NCBI GenBank assembly: GCA_032988165.1
Contig: JANTQF010000072.1
Span: forward strand, 1 to 64,000
Length of the DNA: 64,000 nt
Reading direction: 5' to 3'
Source: Emmonsiellopsis sp. PD_33
Taxonomy: Eukaryota; Ascomycota; Eurotiomycetes; Onygenales; Ajellomycetaceae
The notes under the pieces were generated by a model. The model worked only from the letters and a program-made list of their open reading frames with translations, searched no databases and was not told where the DNA came from. The position numbers were made by a program, and so were the translations under genes. How positions within the stretch are numbered: position 1 is the first letter of the stretch; every line of letters begins with the position of its first letter. Of the stretch, positions 21,638 through 33,126 are shown piece by piece.

Positions 21638-23121
21638 ATGGCCTCTACCAAAGCCGTCATCCTGGTATGCCATGGCTGCCCACCCTCTCCACATCTTAGC
21701 TGACGGCGTTATATTAGGTTGGCGGGCCTTCCAGGGGTACCAGATTTAGACCTCTGTCTCTTGATGTCCCGAAGGTATGTGACTTCTACCCCAGATCGTA
21801 ATTCGCCTACTAGACCATTGACCGTAGCTTGTCTCCTCTGTTTAGCCTCTATTCGATGTTGCTGGCCACCCCATTATCTGGCACTGCCTGAGAGCCGTTG
21901 CGAAGGTTCCCGGTATCCGTGAGGTCATCCTGGTCGGATACTACGACGAAACTGTATTCCGGGATTTCATCAAGGACTCCGCAAAGGAGTTCCCCCAGTT
22001 CCGCATCCAATACCTCCGGGAATACCAGGCGCTTGGAACCGCAGGAGGTCTATACCATTTCAGAGATGCTATCTTGAAGGGCCGCCCTGACCGCTTTTTC
22101 GTCCTCAATGCCGATGTCTGCTGCTCGTTCCCGCTCGGTGAGATGCTCAAGCTGTTCGAGGAGAAGGATGCGGAGGCCGTCATATTAGGAACAAGAGTCA
22201 GCAACGATGCCGCCACCAACTTTGGATGCATCGTGTCCGACAGCCACTCAAAACGTGTTCTCCACTACGTCGAAAAGCCAGAATCCCACATCTCCAACCT
22301 GATAAACTGCGGCGTGTACCTCTTCGCCACTGAGTGCATCTTCCCCTCCATCCGTAGCGTGATCAAGCGCCGTACCGCCCGCCCCCGCCTTCTCTCCTAC
22401 CCATCCTCCGATAATCTCGAATCCTACGTCCCCAACTCCGACGCCGACGACGGTGAGAAGCCCGAAGTCCTCCGTCTGGAGCAAGACATCCTCTCCGACC
22501 TCGCCGACAGCAACCGCTTCTTCGTCCACGAAACCAAAGATTTCTGGCGCCAGATTAAAACCGCCGGCTCCGCCGTGCCCGCCAACGCACTCTACCTACA
22601 GAAGGCCTTCCAGTCGCAGTCTGAAGAACTCGCCACTCCCTCTGCCACCATTGTCCCGCCCGTCTTCATCCACCCCACCGCCACCGTCGATCCCACCGCC
22701 AAGCTTGGCCCTAATGTGTCGATTGGCGCTCGTGCTGTCATTGGCGCGGGCGTGCGCATCAAGGAATCTATCGTCCTTGAAGATGCGGAGGTTAAGCATG
22801 ACTCGTGCGTGCTGTACTCGATAATTGGCTGGAATAGCCGGGTTGGTGCGTGGGCTCGTGTCGAAGGCACGCCAACCCCTGTTGGTAGCCATTCAACCAC
22901 CATCATCAAGAATGGAGTCAAGGTGCAGAGCATCACCATTCTGGGCAAGGAGTGTGGTGTTGGTGATGAAGTGAGGGTACAGAATTGCGTCTGTCTACCG
23001 TATAAAGAGCTGAAGAGGGTACGTTTATTTGTCTCTTTATCCTCGGACTGCCGTTCCCTTTTTAAATGTCTCTGTTACTAACTTCCGATTATAGGACGTC
23101 GCCAACGAAGTCATTATGTAG
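21638..23121 (+). CDS. Mannose-1-phosphate guanylyltransferase, alpha (GMPPA) type
   Basis: Homologue of the GMPPA subunit, which in animals binds GDP-mannose and restrains the catalytic GMPPB subunit. Four exons: 21638-21664, 21718-21774, 21846-23018 and 23095-23121, giving 427 residues. Both end exons are 27 nt. The N-terminal nucleotidyltransferase domain has the GMPPA-type loop GGPSRGTRFRPLSLDVPKPL instead of the catalytic GGFGTRLRPLT form, then NADVCCSFPL and VEKPESHISNLINCGVYLF. The C-terminal part is a left-handed beta helix of hexapeptide repeats (IHPTATVDPTAKLGPNVSIG, ARAVIGAGVRI). A roughly 30-residue insert (RTARPRLLSYPSSDNL) lies between them. It should act in the cytosol on sugar-nucleotide supply for glycosylation and wall mannan. 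The alpha-type assignment rests on the loop; enzymatic activity is uncertain. Confidence 0.92.
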
Positions 23122-24083
23122 AGAAAGACCATCCTAATCATCTATCTGCCCCGTCCGCATTTCCGATCTTTTTGTCAAATACAAAATACCAAACGGGCCT
23201 ATTTATTCCCCATCGTCTTGTATCTGCGGTTATCTAGATCAAGTCATCCAGCCAGTCAGCCAGCTTCAATTGAGCGTTTCAAATCGAATATATAACATAT
23301 CGTGTTTTTTTGCCTGTCCAGTTTATTGCGAATGGTTGTAGTTGTTGTATCCAAGTACTATGTTCTGATATATCTACCTATGTACCCCTTCTATCTACCG
23401 GCGCACTGCCTTTATCAACCTAGGTAATACGGTAACCCATAACTACAACGTAAAGACACAAAATCATATCCCATTCTCCCATTCCCATGCACGACCTACC
23501 ACCATGCGTGTGGGTTCAGGATCATCGACTTCCCTTTTCACTCCTTTTTCCCCATCCCCCTTGTCTTGCAACTTCCTGCCAACTGGGGATGGGGAGTGTT
23601 CGTTTCTGTTCCTCTCCCAACCAGTATATGCATGCGCGCTACGTAGTTAGTTACTCATGGGATTTCGTTTGGGTTTGGGTTTGATTTTCAAAACCCCGTC
23701 TGGCTACCCCTGGTTCCCAACTGGAGTGTAATTTTACGATCCATGGGTCATTGCGGAGTTTATTCTATTTTTATTTGGGAGTTTTCGTCTGTTCTAGACT
23801 AGACCTGTTTCTATTTCTGTTCGGATTGTCTGGTTGTTGCCTGGTTTTATGAGGCGAGGTATAGATAGATGGTGGTGAAGATGAAGAAGAAACTGTACGG
23901 AGACATAGCTATGCAAAATAGAGAATAGATATACATTTCGTCCAATTCCAGCTAAAAACATAACCATTTCAAGAAATCAAAATCAGAATAGAAAAAGAAT
24001 GAATAACTCCATCAAAGCTCCTCATACAATGACGGAAATAGATATAGAAACTACTATTCCCACAAATTCATCATAATTTCATC
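23122..24083. other. Intergenic region between two convergent 3' ends
   Basis: About 960 bp between the GMPPA homologue and the MARVEL-like gene, AT-rich, probably both 3' untranslated regions. I see no gene or repeat. Confidence 0.6.
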
Positions 24084-25256
24084 TCATATAAACCCCCCTT
24101 CCTCCCCCCTTCCTCTCGTGCCCCCCATTCCCCATGGAGTATAATACAAGGGATGATCATCGCGCAACGTCCCCGCCCTCCTCATTGGCCGATCATCCCC
24201 GCCATACATCCGCCCTGCCCCCTCCTCGTCCACCGCCTGAAGCCCACCTTCATATGCGAACGTATCCTCATCGGCGGGTCTTTTAGGGCGGTATGGCTCA
24301 AGCGCGATATTGTTGCTTCGTGTCGAAGGCCCGCGGTCGAGGCCGAATAGGGGCCCGGGGTGCATGGCGTTAGTGGCGCGGCTGTAGCAGGAGGAGGCAG
24401 GGGAGATGGGGCGGGCTGGTCGGGTGGGAGAGCTACAATATGGGCTGGTGTTTAGGTAGGTCGTTGTGTCGGTTGCTGCACTGGTGTGGGCGTATGATGG
24501 GGTGTCGGCGAAGGGATGCGCGTAGCGGACTCTATCCCGCTCGTTCTCTAGATCCATATCATCTGTGATGAATTCATCGCCCATCATTTGATATCTCTTC
24601 ACATCCGTGATGCGCCAGCGGTTTTTTGAGCGGTCACGCGCATCGAGGTAGACGGAGATGCTGTGCGTGACGACGCTGAGCAGTGTGAAGGAGAAAAGTG
24701 CTTTGTATAAATGACATACGGAGATGCCCGTAGATGTGCCCCAGTATTTGGCGTTGCAGGTGAAGGTTATTGTGTGGGAGAGGTTCCAGGATAGGAGGGC
24801 GAGGGAAACAGTCCAGAGGACGAGGAGGATGCTGTTGCAAACCAGCGAGACGGTTGGGGGGATGCTGGTGAATATCTGAACCAGGCTAGTGATTAGGAGG
24901 TAGAGGATTGTTAGGAGGCTAGTTGCTATGAACTATGAGGAATTAGTATTGGGGTTTTATGGATATTTTTGTTGGTTGCTTCCACTGAATGCAAGGGGAA
25001 TAGCCGTGATCATGGCCATATCCAGCTCATGTCAAACCCGCCGTCGTTCAGCCGGACGGCGTCAGAGACTCTATGTACATACCACGAAAAACGTAAAAGG
25101 GATTTTGAAGTTATCGTGTCGAAGATGGTACATGAAGTAGAACATGATGGCCACCACAATGGCAGCACAAAGCAATGAAGCCGCCCTAGTGGCATAGCGA
25201 AGTAGTCGAGGATGTCGCACTCTGTACCTCAGCCATAATGATGCGCTGCGCAACAT
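24084..25256 (-). CDS. MARVEL-like four-helix membrane protein
   Basis: Two exons, 25256-25083 and 24932-24084, give 340 residues. The 150-nt intron (GTATGT..CATAG) joins IPFTFFV to FIATSLLTILYL, as expected for the family. The start MLRSASLWLRYRVRHPRLLR is basic, as in fungal MARVEL proteins. Four membrane helices follow: LLCAAIVVAIMFYFMY, FIATSLLTILYLLITS, SILLVLWTVSLALLSWNL, and ALFSFTLLSVVTHSI. Between helices 3 and 4 sits CNAKYWGTSTGISVCHLYKA, with two Cys that could pair. From about residue 160 onwards the protein is a polar cytosolic tail rich in Pro, Ser, Tyr and Arg. Family role is membrane apposition or vesicle traffic; no specific function is known. A peptide-like stretch inside the intron (LNDGGFDMSWIWP) has no splice sites that would include it. 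Confidence 0.8.
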
Positions 25257-27819
25257 CTTCTATGCCACTTCGTATTATACTCTCTGCATGCGGGAGTACA
25301 GACGTTCTTGAAAGGAGAAGAGAAATGCTTGCCGTCGTCAAGCACGCCAACAAAGAAAATTATAGGAACAGCACGAAACGAAGCTTCAACCGCCGGGTCG
25401 GGCTGTTGGGGGGGATGCCTCCCGTCGATGGAAGAGGCTCTTGCCATCGAGTTTCAAGTTTCCTCGGGCTCTTGGTGAGCCTGACGCGTTTCCTGGCGGT
25501 GTGCTGGGTCATTTTATGGAGCCCAGTTTCACATCATTTGTGGCGGTGGAGTGCCGACAATTTTAGGTTGCTGGACGACGGGCACTGCCTCACAGTCCCG
25601 GGCTGGCTTCTGAGAGGAATAGCTCAGAGTCAGGCTTATGCCATGAGCGATTGACAACATGCTGGAGGAATGGTGGCAGCTGGAGATGGAGATGGGATGA
25701 GGTTGAAGTTGGCTTTCACTAGCGCCGGTTAGCCTTAGTTTAGCCGAGATCAACCCCGAACATTAGCCGCGACTTCCAGCCTCCGACATCAACCTCAATT
25801 CTTCAACGTTTGCCCATGGACATTTCCTCCGTCCTCAGCTGTCACGGTCTGCTATGTACAGGACCTCCGGATTGCTCCAACCGATCCTGCTCTCCATAAT
25901 TTGCTGTGTCACCGCGATCTCAATCGCAATTGCCTCGTTCGACCGCCTGTGAAAGTGAAATTTAGAAATCCAGTGGTCAGCATCATATGCCCTCCATACT
26001 GGATATACCGGATCTATTCCGCTATGCAGTTGTTAAGATCTCTATCCATAGCCACGAGGAGTTCTCGGAATTCTTGGAATTTTTCAGCACTCCTTTATAA
26101 ATATTCATCTACCTGCTACTATCCTATGATTGGAACCAGACTCTCATACAGGTTTATGACAATTCTTATATAACTCTTGCAAGGCAGATCTTATGACCTT
26201 TTCAGCATCACGAATATTCCCATCACTACCCTTCTGACATAAATTGCAGGGAGTATATGTAATAGTCGTTTACTAACTCATCCAAAAACCACTCCAATGA
26301 GGTCCGAGCATACTCCAATGTCGTACACCACGATAATTTATTCCCATATATTTATTATGCCTACCACCAATGGCAATCAGGAGAAATTGCGCCAAATCCA
26401 GATATTGACATTCGTGTCAGTCAACGATCCTCAGAAAAACCAACCAGTCAGCATTGTCGCAATTATTAGGCTCTTTTCTTCCCTCTTAGTTAGTCAACTG
26501 ATTACTGATGTGACAGGAACCTCTTCTATCTACATCGTGCTGCAATATTGCAGAGGATTACCGGGCAACAGATACTACATTTCTAGAACTCACGCACCAC
26601 TGACCGATAAAATTGTTACGCCTAGCTATCTAAATTATGCCATATATTCTTCTGGAAACTACCGCCCGTGCTCCCAGGACGGCTCTTACAAGATCGCACG
26701 GCTATACACATGTGGCATCCACGCTTGGTTCCAGATTCATCCAAAAGATTATCTTCCTGATACCGTGTTATACCGAAACAGATCAAACCATTTGCTTCAG
26801 GCAGCTCGGTACCCATTTTCCCGGCCCATCTGAATTTTCAGCCTGGTGGGCTGGCTTGATCTCATGCCCAGTGTTATGTCAGAAGCCCTTTCTTGTAACA
26901 GGAAACATACCCAGTCATATAATGCCGTCCAGCCAGCCCATTGATCTCCAGCAACCGACCGAGTCGCACAAATCTGTCCCCCTCTTTCCATCGACTTGCA
27001 CCAAAACGCTCGATACCTGTACGACTCTCGTGGCCCATTTTCGGTCAGCGGGCGTCCTGCGGGCTTCCGTGAGCAGTTGCTAGCGGATGGGATAGGCTTT
27101 ATTCGCTCCCGGGGAAGTGGGCCGTGGAGTGGGGCGTGGCACAGGATACGCGAAGAGTTATGACATCTCGCGTGGGAAGGGTCTGTGGCATGTGCTGTGT
27201 ACGGTCGTCTGCAGGTGTGATGTGTAACGGGTTCTACTTGGTTGGGAACTTAGGAGTAGATTTGGTGGATTGGCAGGTTGGTAGGTGGATGGATGAATGA
27301 ATGGATAGTGTTTCCAGAGCAAAGAATAGATATAGTATAGATTAAGCAGTATCATTCATAATTCAAGCATATCCTATTCATATAACATCGTAAAGGAATG
27401 ACCAGAAAGAAAAGAAAACACACTTCACCATCCCCGTTGATAATGCATAACAAGAGCAAACCGCGAAAGTATCAGAGTAATCCAAGGGCCAAATCAAAAA
27501 TCCCCCTCCCTAGCTAAAGCCTCCTGCTTGTGGATTAGGACTGAATGGATGAAGAAGAGGGTATAGACCCAACCGAAATCACATCAGAGCATGTACTTCA
27601 TTACAACCATGGCGCACAAGGAACACTCAAACATGCCCTCTCGTCACTTCCCTCATGCAGACTTGTGGGCACCGGGAGTCCGGTTGGTGGTGGGCGGTCT
27701 AAGAACAGAAGAAGGGTTAGATAGGGGGCAATTACATCCAAATAGAGATTGATACCCATCCCCATCCCAACAACGAACAACAACATGCATAAAAGAAACA
27801 CACGGGGAAAAAACACACC
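25257..27819. other. 2.5-kb gene-free stretch with one doubtful frame
   Basis: This lies upstream of the MARVEL-like gene and downstream of the BYS1 gene. The middle (about 25900-26650) is AT-richer than the neighbouring genes. The longest frame, 26297-26833 plus strand (178 codons), has irregular composition, no domain, signal peptide or splice logic, and I do not call it. A short plus-strand peptide from 25854 (MYRTSGLLQPILLSIICCV) looks like a signal anchor but stops after 32 codons. No transposon ends are recognised. Confidence 0.5.
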
Positions 27820-28293
27820 TTACAACTCAGCACACAACGTCAACGTCACATCCGAATTCTCCTGACAATTCTCCGTATGCGTACCCGCCGTTGGCCTCCC
27901 CTCAGGCCAAACAATACTATTGCATGTCGCATCGGATGGCGCCAGTACTAACGGATTCGGCGCGAACGGATCCCCAAACACATTCGACAGGTCATACCAG
28001 ATCTTGCCGCCGTCGAGGTTATACGCGAATACTGTGTGCGGCGCACCCTGGGGCAGGCCACCCTGGATGCGGGTGACTTTCAGCGCAATTCCGCCGCTAA
28101 CAGGGTCCCGGCGGAACGGCTCGCTGTAGCGGCCGACGTTGGCGGGTAGGTGCTGCTCAGGGCCAATCTGGCTGCCGACGGAGTTGAGGAAGGCGTCGAA
28201 GGGGCAGTTGTTGATTACGATGGCGTCGCCGACTGCTTGGGCGGCGGGGAGGAGGGTGAGGAGGGAGGCGAGGGCGAGGGGTTTGAGATGCAT
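27820..28293 (-). CDS. Secreted BYS1-domain (thaumatin-like) protein
   Basis: Single exon of 157 residues. The signal peptide MHLKPLALASLLTLLPAAQA is clear, with cleavage likely after AQA. The mature part (GDAIVINNCPFDAFLNSVGS, then ALKVTRIQGG, TVFAYNLDGGKIWYDLSNVF and CNSIVWPEG) matches the BYS1 family first described from the yeast phase of Blastomyces, a small thaumatin-like secreted fold. Four cysteines remain in the mature chain (NNC, ATC, ENC, TLC), enough for two disulfides. Related genes are often strongly regulated during morphogenesis or on solid substrates, but no biochemical activity is established. It opens the run of secreted products between 27.8 and 39.4 kb. Nearest gene upstream on the same strand is over 2 kb away, so it is its own unit. 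Confidence 0.88.
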   Translation of the reverse strand: MHLKPLALASLLTLLPAAQAVGDAIVINNCPFDAFLNSVGSQIGPEQHLPANVGRYSEPFRRDPVSGGIALKVTRIQGGLPQGAPHTVFAYNLDGGKIWYDLSNVFGDPFAPNPLVLAPSDATCNSIVWPEGRPTAGTHTENCQENSDVTLTLCAEL

Positions 28294-30619
28294 TTTTTAT
28301 ATAGGGTTGGTCTTCAGATTGAAAGGGGGGATTGATGTTGGATTGTTTAGGTAGAACTGGAGAGTGGATATAAGATTGAGGATGAGAAGTAATTCTAAAA
28401 TGTCAAGAGGAGCGGGTGCATTGTCTCTTTATATAGTCGTCGAGAAGACCGATTATGATGACAATGATTCAAATATCGACCACGGATCCATATCGTATTG
28501 GAAACTATTTCATCGTCCGTGATACGGCGGGAACAGGTCACAGAGACTGACAGCCGAGTAATTACGGCTACAGCAATGCACCCTTTGGGCAATCCCGCCT
28601 GTTCCATAACTAATAAAATTCCTTTGTCGTGCTGGTATAACTGCCTAGCTTATGAGGCGAACTGAACCCAAAAATCTGATCAGTCAGGGATCACGGCTAT
28701 GGTAGTGGAGGAGAAAAGAAGGGATACTCACCTCCTAGCTGCATCATTTCCGCGGATGCGGAAAAGACCTGGCTCTTACTAGCTAGTTGTTGGAAAGGTT
28801 TCAAAGAAAGCTGAAATCCAAAAAAGCTAGTAGTAGCGCAGCCTCCTGTAGACCGAACTTGGCTAATTTTCTCCAGAACCATATCATGCTCCAATCTGGA
28901 CCTATTAATAATAAGGGGGGCAAAACTGAGCTCCAGCAGCTCTAGAACCAACTTAACGAGTCCTCGTGTAGCATGTAAGCAGTCACCGGATTCTCTCTCC
29001 AGCGGTCCATTATTCCATCCGTTCTCTCCATCATCCGGGTTGTCATCACGGTTCCTCGAAACCCAAGACTGCACTGTCGCCGAGATGGCTGGCAGCTGTC
29101 AATTCGAGATTAGAATCTGACAACAAACAATGACAGCATCCATCCATCTAGCTCTAACCCATTAGCCGCAATAAACACGTCGATCCGATCTCATCTGCAG
29201 GCCTGTAAGACATGCCCATGCGCTAAAGAAAAACTCGACAAACCACGCCAGCTTTCCTCCTGCATGGGTGCGAGCTGATGGGATGACCTTGGGCTGCCTT
29301 GCATCCCACAGGGTCAGACACTCGCTCCCTAGCCAGCAGGTGGCAGAAATGTCTTACAATACGAATAGTATCGTACGTAAAAGAGTAACTATGATAGAGT
29401 TCGAGCTTCCCCTCTGAAAGGGCAGCTGCTAGGATGAAGCCGTACGCGTAAATAATGGCGACGGGATAGCCACAAGAGGCGGTTTGCTTAAGCTTTCAAG
29501 CCATAATAGACCAGGCAAAACGCCATCCCGCCGCCGCGCACAAGGGTGTTGCGAAGCTAGGGAACCCAAGAATAGGCTGATGGCTGGATAGTGGACGGGT
29601 GGCTGCGCGGGGGTCGGCAAGCCGGTAATGCGAAGTGAAGGTGAAGTCATGAATCATGAATCATGAACTGGACTAGCTTTCCCCTCGTTTTCCCTGGGGG
29701 ACCCAGACGAATCGCGGGGCTGGGCCGGGGAAGCTGGGCGCGGATTGTTGGAGTGAGTTTGCAATGTCTTGGTTGAGGTCAATCCGCGGATGAAGCCGAT
29801 ATTGATAATTGCTGGGAGCTGGTTGCTATTAATAGCACCATATCAAACTGTAACCTCAAGATCAATCCCGTGGGGCAAGTTAGACCAGTCAGATGATTAT
29901 TTCTTTATTTTTATTTTTATTTTTATTTTCTGGCTTCCAGTGGCATTATTTGCTGCTATACGAGCCAATAAGATATTTTCCAGTCCTGTTGCATGGTCAA
30001 ATCCACCGAACCTCATGTGAAGGCATTTAATTTTGTGCTAATTAAAGAATAACATTTAACTACCGGAGAGTCAGTCCGGGCTTTCATTTCAAGAGCTGCA
30101 GTATCCCGTTTGAGTAAATACTTGTACGATATCCCACACCTGACTACAGAGTTAAGGGGCGAGCAATGACTACTGGTAGGAACTTGAAGGTGATGAGGCA
30201 AGCCACCATCCGCCTTCTATTTCCAGTTCCAGATTCGATATGTTTTTAAGGGACTCCGTTAAACTAGCATCCATGGCACTATATTTTTTACCTTTCCATC
30301 GAATATCATATGACAAACAGACATGGAAGATTCATCCACTCCTCTGCCAAGCAGTTCTGTCAAAAATGCACCAACGCTCAAACAATACATCAACTTTACA
30401 AGAAAACCAAGGAAATGAGACATATCAGCCAATGAAAGGACTCCCGAGGAATTGCCAGTTGACCCCACCCTCGGCAGAATGAACAAGAAGTATAAGTCAC
30501 AGTACTACCAGCATACCATTCAGGGGTTTATAAGAAAGAGTCCAGCCTCGGTGTAGAGAAATATTCTCCCTCCCCCAGAAAATGCAGCTTTTTCAGCCCT
30601 AGGGCGGATATATGACCGC
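28294..30619. other. 2.3-kb region without a supported gene
   Basis: Promoter side of the BYS1 gene and 3' side of the BAS2-like gene. An A/T microsatellite of ATTTTT units lies at about 29905-29930. A 125-codon minus-strand frame at 28697-29074 has helix-like composition but no start context or domain. A plus-strand peptide at 29201-29240 (ACKTCPCAKEKLD) faintly recalls a Zn2Cys6 start but lacks the rest. I call no gene. Confidence 0.5.
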
Positions 30620-31415
30620 CTAAGCATTGAATTTAACGGTCCTCCTGCGGCGCTTGCCCTGAATCGCCTGGGCAGCGTTGTCGTTTGGTTGCGCGTCGCC
30701 GAATCCGCAACCACCATCGCGCTCCTGAGCAACAACGGGACCCGCACATGTTCCAGAATTAAAACCACAGCATCCGGATGCACAGTCTGCATCACTTGTG
30801 CAGGGACCAGTGATAAATTGAGTGCCTACGGCTACCGCACCGGCGCCGGCGCCAGCTCCAGCAGTGCCACTTATAGCCGGGGTTGGAATTGGAGTAGGCT
30901 CGTCAGAAGTGGTACTCACAGCGGCAGCTCCAGTAGTGCCACTTGTAGCCGTAGCGGTAATCGGAATAGGCTCGTCTGAAGTACTCGCAAGGGCTGGCGT
31001 GGATGTCGAAACGGCCGACACATCAACTGTCGAGACGGCTGCTGTAGCGGGCAGTGAGGTGCCGGAAGTCGCAGTTGGGAGAACTCCCGCTTCCTGTCCG
31101 ACTAAAATGTTTGCCGCGTTATCGTTGGGTGCGGACTCTCCGAAGCCGCAGCCACCGTCGCGTTCCTGGGCGACGATGGGGCCCGCGCATTTTCCGGAGT
31201 TGAAACCGCAGCAGCCAGATGCGCAGTCAGCGTCGCTGGTGCAGGGGCCCGTGACGAATTGGGTGCCTTGGCTAAGGACGAGGTGGATGACTAGTAGGGA
31301 GCTGACGTGTTAATTGGGCTATTTTCAATAAAAGTTTAACTGGGGATGGGGGACACTGACAGTTTGATAATAGGAAAACGGTAAGAACGAAAGGTTTAGA
31401 AGCTGATTTGGCCAT
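30620..31415 (-). CDS. Secreted two-module cysteine-rich protein, BAS2-like
   Basis: Two exons, 31415-31361 and 31290-30620, give 241 residues. Splicing creates a signal peptide, MAKSASKPFVLTVFLLSNFI followed by HLVLSQG. The mature chain has two near-identical modules. Each runs GTQF(V/I)TGPCTSDADCASG, CCGFNSG, (K/T)CAGP(I/V)VAQERDG, GCGFG and PNDNAA, with six cysteines. This matches small secreted proteins annotated as biotrophy-associated secreted protein 2, which normally carry one module. Between them is a roughly 100-residue Ser/Thr/Ala/Gly linker, itself made of two similar halves (TSDEPIPITATATSGTTG and TSDEPTPIPTPAISGTAG) and fit for O-mannosylation. The tail is strongly basic (GKRRRRTVKFNA), a possible Kex2 site. 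The intron donor GTCAGT is slightly weak. Target unknown; the family is linked to plant or host interaction but also occurs in saprotrophs. Confidence 0.85.
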
Positions 31416-33126
31416 TGTAGGTGAGGGATTGGAATGCCAATGGGGATGCAAACATAAACAGGGGTCGTAATACCGATAGAAAGAGGAGTATGAATAAATA
31501 TTGCCCGGCAAGATGAATTGAAAAAAATATGAACAGAAGAAACTGAAATATGAACAAAACGTAAGGAAATATTAAACTTGGGAACGAACAAACATTCATG
31601 CGGCGTCTGCCATCTTTTATATGTAGGTGCTGGCGCGGAGAGATAGGAGGAGCCTGCCAATAATTCCGCAAACTGCAAAACACGCACTGACCCGTTGAGC
31701 TCGGCCATTCCAAAAGGGATATAAAAATCAACAACAACACCCTTAACTGTGGCAGCGGAAAGCAATCATCATTGGGAGATCATACATGTCGGGCTAGATC
31801 AGCACCTAAAATCGATACCATCCAGGAGGTGCATCACGTTGATCTAGCGCTCGGCAAACCAGAGCTCAGAGCAGATGGATAGCAAGGTTTCAGAGGCTAT
31901 CGGAAGAGCAATAGATCGTCGAATTCCAAGCATATCGGGTAGCCAGTCGCGTTACAAACTGGTGGACCGTGTGGCCAATTTTAGCAGTATTGGAACCCGG
32001 ACAGAACGTGTTCGACGCGAGCCCCATATGCAGTGTCACTAAGCGCCGTAGATGCCGCTGTCAGAGCTGTGCCACTGCCGTAGGGCTGCCACGTAGATGA
32101 GGATGGCTGGCCTTGCGAGTTGTGGCACCAGTATCGAGATAGGAATAAGCGCCTCTCGGGCCATTAATGTCTTCCATTGCATTCACAGCGATGACCTTGT
32201 CCTCTTGGATTTACTAGCTCGGGGAGCTAATCGAAAGGACACAGGCATGTAGCCAAGGCAATGTCGCGACGTGCACCGTTGGAGTTGAGAATGAAACGAT
32301 AGTGAAGTCTTTGACGTGTGGTGTCAGGGTTCTGTCTGGCTCGGCATCAAGAGCCGTAGACGCTAAACGGCCCCCACGGCGCCTAATTGCCAGCCTGGAC
32401 CCTGACAGGCGGAATCATCCCTGGTTCCCTGCCTGTCAGGGGCCGTGGGGTTGACACCGCTTTTGCTTCATCTCCTCTCCTCGACGAAACCAAGATCGCC
32501 AAGTCGATAACAGTTCCAGCAAGTACTCGACTAGTGGTGCGTATCTGCTATAGTTGAACCATATTATTGCCGTGTTCGCTCTCCCAAATCGATGTGCAGT
32601 TGTGGATGTATTAGGACGCGGTTAACTACTAGTAATAAGTAATAGCTGAAGTCCGGATTGATGGGGGGTGGTTAGATAACTAGTAGTACTAAATACTTAA
32701 CCAGTCAATGTTGCCTAAAATAGGACTCAACCCCCAATGATTTGACGCCAAGAGGCCGACAATAGACATAAAGGAGCAGTGGTCATAATGAGGCCGGACC
32801 TTTGGATAGAAAAATGCATGCTCTTAAAAGATAGTCGCATGGTCTTACCCCCTTATTTCAAGAGATTCTTAAATGAAACTTGGTAATGTGTGTGACATGC
32901 CATCCCTCAAAGTAATAAAGCCTGTGAGGAATATAGTAATAATATATTGTACTATGCTAGTTAATTGGTTGGTTTTACCAGCATATATAACTACCCCTTT
33001 CCCACCCTTCTAGTTTTTTTGCAGATTGGCATACAATTGCACGAGGGAGGCCATCGTTGGCCTTTCTATAAGCTTCAAAAAGGGACTCTCACCCTTTCCA
33101 TATAGCACCCATAGTCCACCAATTCA
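31416..33126. other. 1.7-kb region without a gene; contains alternating inverted repeats
   Basis: This is upstream of the BAS2-like gene and downstream of the dehydrogenase gene. No frame is convincing. The notable structure is the set of inverted repeats at 32320-32458, listed separately. The part at 32880-32960 is AT-rich. Confidence 0.55.
32320..32458. repeat. Nested and alternating inverted repeats (hairpin element)
   Basis: The outer pair is GGTGTCA (32320-32326) and TGACACC (32452-32458). A second pair is CCCCACGGC (32372-32380) with GCCGTGGGG (32442-32450). The innermost pair is CCCTGACAGGC (32400-32410) with GCCTGTCAGGG (32431-32441), separated by 20 nt. In addition the 19-mer at 32322-32340 matches the reverse complement of 32389-32407 at 15 of 19 positions. 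The core TGTCAGGG therefore occurs three times in alternating orientation and could form two mutually exclusive hairpins. It may be a small non-autonomous transposon relic. Confidence 0.65.

Noticed and set aside
24933..25082. Peptide LNDGGFDMSWIWP inside the MARVEL-like gene as a missing exon
   Set aside because: It would need introns of about 12 nt and has no GT donor after it. The direct splice gives the expected family sequence.
25900..26650. RIP-mutated transposon
   Set aside because: It is only moderately AT-rich, with no terminal repeats and no trace of reverse transcriptase or transposase in any frame.
26297..26833. 178-codon plus-strand frame in the AT-richer gap
   Set aside because: No recognisable domain, irregular composition and many rare residues in a row. 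It may be chance in a gene-free region.
28697..29074. 125-codon minus-strand frame, helix-like, as a possible transcription factor tail
   Set aside because: No Zn2Cys6 motif on the same strand and no upstream exon could be joined.
29201..29240. Peptide ACKTCPCAKEKLD resembling a Zn2Cys6 start
   Set aside because: Only the first few residues fit. The remaining cysteines are absent and the frame closes soon after.
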